Source of the DNA: Williamsia sp. DF01-3
Lineage (GTDB): Bacteria > Actinomycetota > Actinomycetes > Mycobacteriales > Mycobacteriaceae
Direction: 5' to 3'
Assembly: GCF_023051145.1 (NCBI RefSeq)
Contig: NZ_JALKFS010000005.1
Location: 1,922,001 to 1,986,000, forward strand
DNA length: 64,000 bases
The notes beneath the pieces are model-generated. The model saw nothing but the letters and a program-made list of their open reading frames with translations, had not been told where the DNA came from and ran no database searches. This document shows positions 45,029 through 53,003 of this stretch, in pieces (position 1 is the first letter of the stretch; each line of letters opens with the position of its first letter). The position numbers and the translations under genes are program-made.

Positions 45029-46262
45029 GGCGATCCCGGCAGCAGCGATTGTGCTGCTGTCGGTGAGTGCGTGCGCCGGCGGCGAGGACGACGGTCGAAC
45101 GGCCGCGTCCTCGCCGCCGTCGTCTGTCCAGTCCTCGCCTGTTCCGGCCTCGGATTCGGATCGTCCGCCGGCCCCGGCGGTCGGCGAGCGCGGCGACATC
45201 GTCGAGCAGATGCCTTTCCAGGCGAGTTCCTCCCTGAGTGATGTGGCAGAGGTGACGCGTGTCATCTATCGCTCGACCGCCGGATACCAGGGCGGGTTCG
45301 GCACGGAGGTGTCCGGGGTGGTCGCCGTCCCGAACGGAGAGCCGCCTGCGGGTGGCTGGCCGATCGTCGCCTTCGGTCACGGAACAACAGGTACCGACGA
45401 GAGTTGCGGTCCGTCGGACTATCCCGACCTTCTCGGCGAAGACGGTGCCATCACGCGACTGGTCGGACGCGGATACGTGGTGGCGGCCAGTGACTACCAG
45501 GGGCTGGGTACCTGGGTGAAGGATGCGCCTGGCCACCCGTACCTCGAACCGAAGACGATCGCCTACAACATGATCGATGCCGTGCGTGCCGCTCGAAACC
45601 TCGTTCCGGACACCTCGGACCGGTGGGCGGCAATGGGCGCCTCACAGGGTGGCCAGGCCGCATGGGCGTCCGCCGATCACGCCGACGACTACGGCCAGGG
45701 TCTCGAGTTCGTCGGGGCGGCTGCATTGGCGCCTGCTGCCGACCTCTCGCCGATCACCGACGCCGGCACCCAGATGGTGTACACCGACGCTCAGAAGATC
45801 TTCATCCCCAACCTCATTGCGGGGTTGAGGGAGGTGTACCCCGACTTCGAGGCGGACGACTACATACGCGGCGGGCTGGCCGACAACGCCGACGTCTTCA
45901 CATCCTGCGGTCCCACATTCTTGGTGGACCGATTCAGTGCGGCGATGAGCGTGGCCCCTGGAGACGCGGCCGTCGCCGATCAGGAGGCAGTGGACCGCAT
46001 CCGCACGATCCTGAAGCAAGATGCGTTGCCTGCGGGCCGGGCGGCCGGACCACTCTTCGTCGCATTCGGCGACCAGGACTCGATCATCTTGCCCGCATGG
46101 ACCGCTGCAGCAGTGCAGCGTGCGTGTGCCGGCGGCGACGTCATCGAGGTGGTTCGCAAGCCCGACGGCGGGCACACCAATCTCGGTGTGACAGGCCCGG
46201 CGATCGACTGGATCGGCGATCGCTTCGCTGGTGAACCCGCTCCGGACACCTGCCCGGCATGA
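44949..46262 (+). CDS. Secretory lipase family lipoprotein (LIP domain)
   Basis: A 437-residue alpha/beta hydrolase of the secretory lipase (LIP) family, probably cleaving acylglycerols or esters outside the membrane. The N-terminal region (AIPAAAIVLLSVSACAGG) has a lipobox with Cys, so a lipoprotein is likely. The nucleophile is in AMGASQGGQAAWASADH (GASQG), and FGHGTTGTDESCG and FGDQDSIIL hold other conserved residues. The start is an ATG at 44949 (or 44955) inside the antitoxin gene; no better start exists downstream before the signal sequence. It splits the antitoxin-toxin pair. Confidence 0.85.
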   Translation: MQMLPGSSRRTGTTPATRTPVISLLGKAIPAAAIVLLSVSACAGGEDDGRTAASSPPSSVQSSPVPASDSDRPPAPAVGERGDIVEQMPFQASSSLSDVAEVTRVIYRSTAGYQGGFGTEVSGVVAVPNGEPPAGGWPIVAFGHGTTGTDESCGPSDYPDLLGEDGAITRLVGRGYVVAASDYQGLGTWVKDAPGHPYLEPKTIAYNMIDAVRAARNLVPDTSDRWAAMGASQGGQAAWASADHADDYGQGLEFVGAAALAPAADLSPITDAGTQMVYTDAQKIFIPNLIAGLREVYPDFEADDYIRGGLADNADVFTSCGPTFLVDRFSAAMSVAPGDAAVADQEAVDRIRTILKQDALPAGRAAGPLFVAFGDQDSIILPAWTAAAVQRACAGGDVIEVVRKPDGGHTNLGVTGPAIDWIGDRFAGEPAPDTCPA

Positions 46263-46316
46263 CACCGATGGCTACGGTCCACCGGTTGCCGGTGTCGGAG
46301 CGCTAACGTCGCACCT

Positions 46317-46754
46317 ATGGCAAAGGTCAAAGATTCGATCGACGTGAACCAGTCCCCGGAAGACGCGTGGGCGCATGTGCTCGATCTGTCGCGGTATGGC
46401 GAGTGGCTCACTCTGCACGATGGCTGGCGTAGCGAGTTGCCCAGCCCCGACGAGATCCAGAAGGGCACGAAGGTTTCTTCGGTCATCGCGGCCAAGAATG
46501 CCAAGCTTCGTTTCGACTGGGTGGTGGATGAGTTCGATCCGGCCCGCCGGGTGGACCTGAAGGGCGACGGCAAGGGTGGCGTCACGGTCACCCTGACACT
46601 GACGGTGGAGCCCGCCAAGAGTGGGTCAAAGGTGGGACTCGAGGTGAACCTGACCGGATCGCCGATGATGTCGTTGATCATTCGCAGTACCGCGAAGATC
46701 CTCAAAGGTGAGATCAACCAATCACTCAAGAACTTTCGCGATCTCTACTCCTGA
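46317..46754 (+). CDS. Rv0910-like SRPBCC family toxin
   Basis: A 145-residue START/SRPBCC-fold protein. MAKVKDSIDVNQSPEDAWAH, then DLSRYGEWLTLHDGWRSELP, is very close in style to the mycobacterial Rv0910 toxin (cyclase/dehydrase-like fold). LKGDGKGGVTVTLTLTVEP and the final EINQSLKNFRDLYS complete the fold. The cognate antitoxin gene is 1.3 kb upstream, separated by the lipase gene. The mechanism of toxicity is not evident from sequence. Confidence 0.85.
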   Translation: MAKVKDSIDVNQSPEDAWAHVLDLSRYGEWLTLHDGWRSELPSPDEIQKGTKVSSVIAAKNAKLRFDWVVDEFDPARRVDLKGDGKGGVTVTLTLTVEPAKSGSKVGLEVNLTGSPMMSLIIRSTAKILKGEINQSLKNFRDLYS

Positions 46755-46767
46755 CCGAAGAGCCGTT

Positions 46768-46798
46768 CGCCAGACCTGAGGGCGAGCCGGGTCTGGCG
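46768..46798 (+). terminator. Stem-loop after the toxin gene
   Basis: CGCCAGACC (46768-46776) and GGTCTGGCG (46790-46798) form a perfect 9-bp stem with a 13-nt loop, 14 bp after the toxin stop. No T-run follows, as is common in high-GC actinobacteria. It is a plausible transcription end for the ctpE-antitoxin-lipase-toxin block. Confidence 0.5.
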
Positions 46799-46883
46799 TC
46801 TGCCCGCCACCATCTGGGGTGTTGGTTCCTGATTCGCTGTGGATAGAATCCGGCGAACCTCGAAACAACAGGGTGGGTGACGC

Positions 46884-48554
46884 ATGGGTCGACATGGGGT
46901 CGACAGCAGGGCCGATGACGACTTCGGATTCAGCGAGGGCCGAGACGGCGGTCGGGGCGGCGGCGCTCGCTGGGCGCTTCTTGCGCTGGTTGTCGTCGCG
47001 GTGTTGGTGGCCGGGCTGATTCTCTGGCGGACGGTCGGGTCGTCGTCCGGCAGCGACTGTGACTCGCGTGAAGGGGTGTCGGTGATCGCCGATCCGTCGA
47101 TGGCTGCGACCCTCAAGCCCCTGGCGGCCGAGGCGTCGGCCGACTCGTGTTACGACTTCAATGTGGCTGCGGTCAGCGGCGCCAACGTCGCCGGCCAGCT
47201 CACCAAGGGTGATCAGGCGCCCGATCTGTGGATCGCCGATTCGCAGGCCCGCGCCCGCAAGGTCACCGACCAGGCCCGCGTGCAGCGCGACGTGATCGCC
47301 GAATCGGTTGCGGCCAGTCCGGTGGTGGTGGCAGGTAAAGATGTTCCGGCGCTGACCAATTGGGTCGACGTCATGAAGCTGCCCGGCCTGCGCCTCGGCA
47401 ACCCCATCGACTCCAGCACCGGCGACGCGCCGATCGTCGGGGCGCTTGCGGCCGAACAGGCCGGCGCCATCGACCGCAAGCAGTTCACCGATGGAATGAC
47501 TCTGCTGGCTCTGCAGCAGGGTAACGCCCGCATCGGGGGCGACTCCGATATCGACCGGCTCCAGGTTGCTGCAGGCAGCGAGTCGCCGACCGTGGTCAGC
47601 GAGCAGCACTTCATCGAGTTTCAGAACACCAGCGGCAACAGTGGTCTGCGAGCCGTGATCCCCGCCGACGGGACCATGATTCTCGACTATCCGATGCTCA
47701 ACACCGCGTCGGCAGCTCGGAAAGAGATCGTGGCGACAGCGGGTGAACAACTGGCCGAACACATCACGTCCGACGACGGCGCGAAAGCGCTGACGACCGC
47801 CGGATTCCGAACGGCCATCGACGCGCCGTCGCCGGAAGGGGGCGTGGGTGCGGTGAAGGTGCTGACGCTCAAAGACCCTGCGCAAGAGGAGAAAGCGCTC
47901 AGACAGTGGGCAGTTCTCGGGGTGCCGATCCGCACGCTGGTGGTGGAAGACGCGTCCGGTTCGATGCGTGAACCGGCGGGTACCTCGACCCGGGCCGAGA
48001 TGCTCGTGGAGGCCAGCCAGAACGGCCTGAAGATCTTCCCGAACAATTCGGCGCTGGGGGCGTGGCTGTTCTCCATCGACATGGGTGGACCGGATCAGGA
48101 CTGGCTGCCGATCGCTCCCATCGAACGCCTCGACACCGTTGATGCCGATGGCCAGACCCATCGCAAATACCTGGAGTCGCAGATCGTGACGCTCCCGGGT
48201 CGGGTGGGCGGCGCCACCGGGCTCTACGACACGACGCTCGCGGCGTTCAAGGAGGTCCAGGACAGTTATGACCCCAACTATTCGAACAGCGTCATCCTCC
48301 TGACCGACGGCCAGAACGAGGACGACAACTCGATCAGCCTCCAGGGTTTGCTGGCCGAACTCAAACGGCTCGAGGATCCGGCCAGACCGGTGCTCATCCT
48401 CACCATCGGCATCACCGAGGACGCCGACGCCGAATCACTCAAGCAGATCGCGGACGCCACCGGCGGAAGCAGCTACGTTGCAGAGACGCCCGCCGACATC
48501 TCGAATGTGTTCATCGACGCGGTCGCGGCGCGGATCGCCGCAGCTGGACGGTAA
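46884..48554 (+). CDS. Membrane-anchored solute-binding and von Willebrand factor A fusion protein
   Basis: A 556-residue protein with a cytoplasmic Gly/Arg/Asp-rich tail, one transmembrane helix (WALLALVVVAVLVAGLIL, near residues 29-47) and two extracytoplasmic domains. Residues about 60-330 resemble a periplasmic solute-binding protein (DLWIADSQAR, EFQNTSGNSGLRAVIPADGT). Residues about 350-550 form a VWA domain with an intact MIDAS at D356-S358-S360 (VVEDASGSM) and VILLTDGQNEDD. The function is unknown; binding of a ligand plus metal-dependent protein adhesion is suggested. The ATG at 46884 follows GGGTGGG. Confidence 0.85.
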   Translation: MGRHGVDSRADDDFGFSEGRDGGRGGGARWALLALVVVAVLVAGLILWRTVGSSSGSDCDSREGVSVIADPSMAATLKPLAAEASADSCYDFNVAAVSGANVAGQLTKGDQAPDLWIADSQARARKVTDQARVQRDVIAESVAASPVVVAGKDVPALTNWVDVMKLPGLRLGNPIDSSTGDAPIVGALAAEQAGAIDRKQFTDGMTLLALQQGNARIGGDSDIDRLQVAAGSESPTVVSEQHFIEFQNTSGNSGLRAVIPADGTMILDYPMLNTASAARKEIVATAGEQLAEHITSDDGAKALTTAGFRTAIDAPSPEGGVGAVKVLTLKDPAQEEKALRQWAVLGVPIRTLVVEDASGSMREPAGTSTRAEMLVEASQNGLKIFPNNSALGAWLFSIDMGGPDQDWLPIAPIERLDTVDADGQTHRKYLESQIVTLPGRVGGATGLYDTTLAAFKEVQDSYDPNYSNSVILLTDGQNEDDNSISLQGLLAELKRLEDPARPVLILTIGITEDADAESLKQIADATGGSSYVAETPADISNVFIDAVAARIAAAGR

Positions 48555-48664
48555 AAAATCCAGTTCTACAACGAGTCCGCTTAAAGCCGGCTGAGATCTG
48601 AGAGTCTGCTGTCAAAGGCCCCTGAAACGGACCACGGTCGACCTCGAAGCGGCAGTATGGAACC

Positions 48665-49159
48665 ATGACCTCGACATCGACTTCATTCCACAACAGCCGA
48701 ATCGTCAACGCGGGCAAGGTCGCTGCAGTCATTGCAGCAGCGGGAGCGGCCATCGCCGCCTGTGGCGACGACGGAAGCAGCACCGCAGCAAGCTCGACGA
48801 CCGCGGCGGCCAACAGTACCGCTGCCGACACCAGCGCAGTACAGAACGAAGCGGCCACCTCGGCCTACAAGAACGGCGAATACACCGCCGTCGGCTCCTA
48901 CCAATCACCCGGCGGCGAACAGCAACTCGGCGTCACCGTCACCCTGTCCAACTCGGTGATCACCGCGCTGTCGGTGGACACCAGCCAGACCAAGGGCACC
49001 TCGGCCGACTTCCAGGGCAAGTTCAAGAGCGGCATCGACGCACTGGTGGTCGGCAAGAGCATCGACGAACTCGACGTCAGCAAGGTGTCCGGATCCTCCC
49101 TGACGTCGGGGGGCTTCAACGACGCCATCGACCAGATCAAGACCGACGCCGCGGCCTGA
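48665..49159 (+). CDS. FMN-binding domain lipoprotein
   Basis: A 164-residue exported lipoprotein. The signal peptide (AGKVAAVIAAAGAAIAACGDD) ends in a lipobox Cys and is followed by a Ser/Thr/Ala linker. An FMN-binding domain starts at about residue 67 (SAYKNGEYTAVGSYQSPGG). The flavinylation signature is SGSSLTS at residues 142-148, in the place of SGATLTS in NqrC, so Ser145 is the expected FMN attachment residue. The next gene encodes the ApbE transferase that makes this bond. It probably carries electrons outside the cytoplasmic membrane. Confidence 0.85.
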   Translation: MTSTSTSFHNSRIVNAGKVAAVIAAAGAAIAACGDDGSSTAASSTTAAANSTAADTSAVQNEAATSAYKNGEYTAVGSYQSPGGEQQLGVTVTLSNSVITALSVDTSQTKGTSADFQGKFKSGIDALVVGKSIDELDVSKVSGSSLTSGGFNDAIDQIKTDAAA

Positions 49160-49176
49160 TCGACACCCGCTTTGTT

Positions 49177-50037
49177 GTGACCGGTTCGAATGAGTGGGTG
49201 TTCACCGCACTGGGCACGGCCTGGGACATCACCCTGTCGCAGGCCGTGCCCGAAGTGTTGCAGGCCTCGGTGCGCGGTGAACTCGACCGCATCGACCGCA
49301 CCTGGTCTCGGTTCCGGCCCGACTCGATGGTCGGGTCGATCGCCCGCACGCCCGGCACCTACCCGATAGAGCCGTCTGACCAGCCATTGCTCGACCTGCA
49401 CCGCACGCTGTACGAACTGACCGGCGCGATGGTGACGCCCATGGTGGGACAAACCCTGGCAGACGCCGGATACGACGCGGAGTACACCTTGCAGCCGGGC
49501 GAGACGATTGCGACCGTCCCGGCCTGGGACGACGTGCTGGCCGGGTGGCAGGGTCAGCTGGAGGTACGGTCTCCGTGCCTGCTGGATGTCGGGGCCACCG
49601 GCAAAGGATTCGCGGTGGACCGCGTCAGCGCACTGGTGAAAGCGGCAGGCTTCGATGAGTACCTGGTCAACGGGAGCGGTGACATCAGGGCCGGCGCCGC
49701 ACCTCATCGCATCGCGCTGGAACACCCCACCGACCCGACCAAGGCCATCGGCACGGTGGTCATCGAGAACAACGCGATCTGTGGCTCTGCGGGCAACCGC
49801 CGCGCGTGGGCCGATTGGCACCACATCGTCGATCCCGTCACGTCCGCGCCGACCCGTGAGGTGCTGGCGACCTGGGTGATCGCCGACGACACCATGGTCG
49901 CCGACGGATTGTCCACGGCGCTGTTCTTCACTCCCGCCCAGAAGCTGTTGAGCCACTTCTCGTTCGACTACGTTGTGGTGCGCGCCAACGGCACGGTCGA
50001 ACATTCGCACGCCAGAGAACTGGAGCTTTTCCTATGA
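49177..50037 (+). CDS. apbE: FAD:protein FMN transferase (ApbE family)
   Basis: A 286-residue flavin transferase that moves FMN from FAD to a Ser or Thr of the partner protein using Mg. Conserved blocks are the N-terminal FTALGTAWDITLS, the FRPDSMVGSI region, DVGATGKGFAVDRV, VNGSGDIRAG and the metal-site TWVIADDTMVADGLSTALFF. The start is a GTG at 49177, 17 bp after the lipoprotein gene. No signal peptide or lipobox is present and the upstream frame offers none, so the enzyme looks cytoplasmic. The stop overlaps the next gene by four bases. Confidence 0.9.
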   Translation: MTGSNEWVFTALGTAWDITLSQAVPEVLQASVRGELDRIDRTWSRFRPDSMVGSIARTPGTYPIEPSDQPLLDLHRTLYELTGAMVTPMVGQTLADAGYDAEYTLQPGETIATVPAWDDVLAGWQGQLEVRSPCLLDVGATGKGFAVDRVSALVKAAGFDEYLVNGSGDIRAGAAPHRIALEHPTDPTKAIGTVVIENNAICGSAGNRRAWADWHHIVDPVTSAPTREVLATWVIADDTMVADGLSTALFFTPAQKLLSHFSFDYVVVRANGTVEHSHARELELFL

Positions 50038-51554
50038 AGATCGTCCGCGCCGTGGACCGATTGTCGATGTACCGGTTCGTGTTGATCGCGTTGGCGATCC
50101 TGGCGGCCTACGCAATCATCGTCGCCGCGTCCGGCGCCGACTTCGCCTACACAGCAACCGAACTGCTCGGATCACTGGCCATTCTCGTGGTCGTCTGTGC
50201 CGCCGTGACATACCTCTGCGCCGCCGTCGTGCGGGTGCCGCCGGGTAGCGAGTCGTGGCTGATCACCGCCCTGATCCTGTTCTTCATCTTTCCCGGGCTC
50301 ACCGACACCGACAGTGCATGGGGACTCGTTCTCGCGGCCGCGATCGCCAGTGCCTCCAAATACGTTGTCGCCGTGCGTCGTCGACATATCGTGAACCCGG
50401 CAGTGGCCGGCGCGGTGGTGAGTTATCTGTTCGCGTACTTCTCGGTCGGGCCGTTCCTGTACCCGGTCTGGTGGATCGCAGCTGAACCGTTGATGGTCGC
50501 GATGATCGTCGTCGGCGCCGCGGTGGTCTGGAAGCTGCGCGAGTGGTGGCTCGTCGGGGTGTTCCTGGTGGTGGCCGTCTTGACGATGATCGTGGTCGCG
50601 GCCGACAACGGCACACCAGTGGGCGACGCGCTGCAGCTCGGATTCCAGTCCACACCACTGCTCTTCGTGGCGGCCATCATGCTGACCGAACCCTTGACGT
50701 CGCCGACCAGTCGCATCCCCACACTCGTCTATGCCGCTCTTGTCGCCGTGTTGATGTACTGGAATCAGTCCTTCGAGTTCACGTCCGAGTACACATTGGA
50801 GTTCGTACCGGAGATGGCGCTGCTGGCCGGCAGCCTGTTCACGTTTGTCGTCGGCAGGCAGTGGCGACGGCACATACTTGAGGTCGAGTCCGTGCAGCCG
50901 ATCGGTACCGACACATACGAGGTGCTGGCGTCACCGGGATTGCGGTTCCGGCCCGGGCAATGGGCCCAGATCTCTGATCCCACATGGAGTCCGGCACCCG
51001 AAAAGCAAGGCACCCGTAGGGTTCTGTCCCTGGCAGGCGCGCCGGGGGAGGGCACCACCCGCTTCGGATTCACCGTCAGCGGCCGACCGTCGGAGTTCAA
51101 GCGGCGTCTCATCGAAGGCGGTGCGGGGCGCCGACTGTACGTCGACGAGGTGGGCGGCGACTTCACGCTGCCACGAAACCTGCGCTCTCCCACGGTGTTC
51201 ATCGCCGGCGGTATCGGTATCACGCCGTTCCGGTCGATGCTCGCCGACCTCACGGAGCGCGGCGACACCGACCTCACCCAGGTCTCGCTGATCTACGCCG
51301 CGAACTCCGAGGACCGGCTCGTGTACGGCGATGTGCTGGATGCCGCGCGCGCACGTGGAGCCCAGGTGATCACCGTGGTCGGGGGATTGGTGAGTGTTGA
51401 TGACGTCGCTGCTGTCGCACGCCCCGGCGCGCACTACTACCTCTCTGGCCCGCCGATGATGCTCTCTGCGCTCAAGCCCATGCTGATTCGCGCTGAACCC
51501 GCCTTGCGCTGGCAGCCATGGCGTCTGCACACCGACCGGTTCATCGGGTACTGA
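50034..51554 (+). CDS. RnfD/NqrB-like membrane domain fused to ferredoxin-NAD(P) reductase domain
   Basis: A 506-residue fusion. Residues about 1-280 are a polytopic membrane domain with RnfD/NqrB wording (ASKYVVAVRRRHIVNPAVAG and AIMLTEPLTSPTSRIPTLVY). No SGAT covalent-flavin site is seen in it. Residues about 285-506 are an FNR-type domain: RFRPGQWAQIS and RRVLSLAG for FAD, AGGIGITPFRSML for NAD(P), and YYLSGPPMMLSALK. No Fe-S domain is present. It would pass electrons from cytoplasmic NAD(P)H through the membrane to the flavinylated lipoprotein. Confidence 0.87.
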   Translation: MKIVRAVDRLSMYRFVLIALAILAAYAIIVAASGADFAYTATELLGSLAILVVVCAAVTYLCAAVVRVPPGSESWLITALILFFIFPGLTDTDSAWGLVLAAAIASASKYVVAVRRRHIVNPAVAGAVVSYLFAYFSVGPFLYPVWWIAAEPLMVAMIVVGAAVVWKLREWWLVGVFLVVAVLTMIVVAADNGTPVGDALQLGFQSTPLLFVAAIMLTEPLTSPTSRIPTLVYAALVAVLMYWNQSFEFTSEYTLEFVPEMALLAGSLFTFVVGRQWRRHILEVESVQPIGTDTYEVLASPGLRFRPGQWAQISDPTWSPAPEKQGTRRVLSLAGAPGEGTTRFGFTVSGRPSEFKRRLIEGGAGRRLYVDEVGGDFTLPRNLRSPTVFIAGGIGITPFRSMLADLTERGDTDLTQVSLIYAANSEDRLVYGDVLDAARARGAQVITVVGGLVSVDDVAAVARPGAHYYLSGPPMMLSALKPMLIRAEPALRWQPWRLHTDRFIGY

Positions 51555-51574
51555 GTTGTCGGGGGAGTGTCGGT

Positions 51575-51743
51575 ACTTCCTCCGGTTGTGGTGAGTTCCT
51601 CCCGTTGCAGTCGGAGGGTGTGGCTGAAGTCGGAGGGTGTGGTGGTTGGGTTGGGCCTGTCGGGGGTGGGCTGGCACTTCCTCCGGTTGTGGTGAGTTCC
51701 TCCGGTTGCAGTCGGAGGGTGTGGCTGGAGTCGGAGGAAGTGG
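51575..51743. repeat. Intergenic palindromic repeat, two tandem copies (copy B)
   Basis: Two near-identical units of about 67 bp begin at 51575 and 51676 (period about 101). Each reads CTTCCTCCGGTTGTGGTGAG, TTCCTCCGGTTGCAGTCGGA, GGGTGTGGCTGGAGTCGGAG with a few differences. They occupy most of the 269-bp gap between the RnfD-FNR gene and the AbiEi-like gene. The same unit is found at 16431 and 52751. No promoter was recognised with confidence. Confidence 0.8.
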
Positions 51744-51823
51744 ACCTGTGCACACACTCGAAACTGTCCACAGAGGGCCTTTTTCGGCGGTACCTGGTCG
51801 GCGGGGGCAACGACGATGGGTAG

Positions 51824-52744
51824 ATGCAGTCATCGGAGTTCGGGCTCATCCGGCGAAAGACAGTGGTCGAAGGCGGGTTCGGCAGCGACTCGCAGCTGAG
51901 AGCGGCACGGCGGGCCGGAATTATCCAGCCGGTTGTCCGCGGTGTTTCGGCGCCTGCTGACGGCGTCGCCCTTCCACCGGATGATGAGTACCGCCGGCGT
52001 GTGATCGCCGTTGCCGGGCGCTCACGCGTTCGCGTCGTGAGCCATCAGTCGGCGGCGGTATGTCATCGGATGCAGCTCTTTCGGCCGGACCAGCGCCGTG
52101 TCCACTTGATTGCGGAGACCAAGGGCAAGCGGGAGGGCGACGTTCACGTCCACCATGCCCTTCTGGCCGCCACCGACATCGTGCTCATCGACGGTATTCG
52201 AGTCACCAGCCGAGCAGTGACGGCGTGTGATGTGGCGCGGGCGGGAACGTTTGAACAGGCCGTTGCCGCACTGGACGATGCCCTGAGGTCGGGCGTATCG
52301 CTGGCCGAGCTACACGCCATCGCGGCGCGAACCCCACACGCCGCGGGTATCGGGATGTTGCGTCGTGCATTACTGACGGCTGACGGGGACGCGGAATCTG
52401 TTGGTGAATCGGTCAGTCGAGCCTTGATGGCGGGTTGGAAAGACATCCCCATGCCGACGTTGCAGACGGAGTTCTTCGATGCGGACGGACTTATCGGCCG
52501 GACGGATTTCGACTGGGACGGGAAGGTCGTCGGCGAGTTCGATGGGCGGATCAAGTACCTCGGCACTATTGGGGAAGGCGAGCGGCCCGAGGACGCCGTA
52601 TACCGAGAGAAACTGCGGGAAGATCGGCTTCGCGCCATGGGAATCGTGGTGGTCCGGTGGTCGTGGGATGACCTCCTCAATCCAGGTCGCCTGCACGCGA
52701 AACTGCGATCCGCGCTGATCCGCGGTGGCGTGATCCCCGGTTGA
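51824..52744 (+). CDS. AbiEi/DUF559-like protein with PD-(D/E)XK nuclease features
   Basis: A 306-residue protein typical of orphan actinobacterial genes annotated as AbiEi-type antitoxin domain or DUF559 proteins. The N-terminus (IRRKTVVEGGFGSDSQLRAA, then GIIQPVVRGVSA) looks like the AbiEi winged helix. The C-terminus has GRTDFDWDGKVVGEFDGRIK, with Asp, Glu-x-Asp and Lys placed as in Vsr/DUF559 nucleases, then VVVRWSWDDLLNPG. No AbiEii toxin gene is adjacent. Both sides are bordered by the palindromic repeat family. The function is uncertain. Confidence 0.75.
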   Translation: MQSSEFGLIRRKTVVEGGFGSDSQLRAARRAGIIQPVVRGVSAPADGVALPPDDEYRRRVIAVAGRSRVRVVSHQSAAVCHRMQLFRPDQRRVHLIAETKGKREGDVHVHHALLAATDIVLIDGIRVTSRAVTACDVARAGTFEQAVAALDDALRSGVSLAELHAIAARTPHAAGIGMLRRALLTADGDAESVGESVSRALMAGWKDIPMPTLQTEFFDADGLIGRTDFDWDGKVVGEFDGRIKYLGTIGEGERPEDAVYREKLREDRLRAMGIVVVRWSWDDLLNPGRLHAKLRSALIRGGVIPG

Positions 52745-52750
52745 GAGACG

Positions 52751-52996
52751 CACATCCTCCGACTGCGGCGAGTTCCTCCGGTTGCAACCGGAGGATGTGG
52801 CTGGAGTCGGAGGGTTTGCGGGGGATGGGGCCACCTCCTCCGACTTTGGCTTGTGGCGGGTTCGTTTGTCGCGGTTGGCTAATCGCGACGCAAAACCTCC
52901 GGTTGCGGCGGGTTCCTCCGGTTGCAACCGGAGGATGTGGCTGATGTCGGAGGGTTTGCACCCACGGGACCCACATCCTCCGACTCCAGCCGACAG
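52751..52996. repeat. Intergenic palindromic repeat, two copies plus an inverted half copy (copy C)
   Basis: Unit one spans 52751-52819 and unit two 52892-52959. Each contains a perfect 22-bp palindrome with arms TCCTCCGGTTG and CAACCGGAGGA (52774-52795 and 52914-52935), followed by TGTGGCTGGAGTCGGAGGGT or a close variant. At 52971-52996 a reversed half unit (CACATCCTCCGACTCCAGCC) closes the array. This fills the 259-bp gap between the convergent AbiEi-like and proline dehydrogenase genes and could terminate both transcripts. Confidence 0.8.
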
Positions 52997-53003
52997 AACC
53001 GAC

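Noticed and set aside
52751-52996. The repeat array considered as a CRISPR
   Set aside because: The units are few, degenerate and partly inverted, the spacing is irregular, and no cas genes are present.
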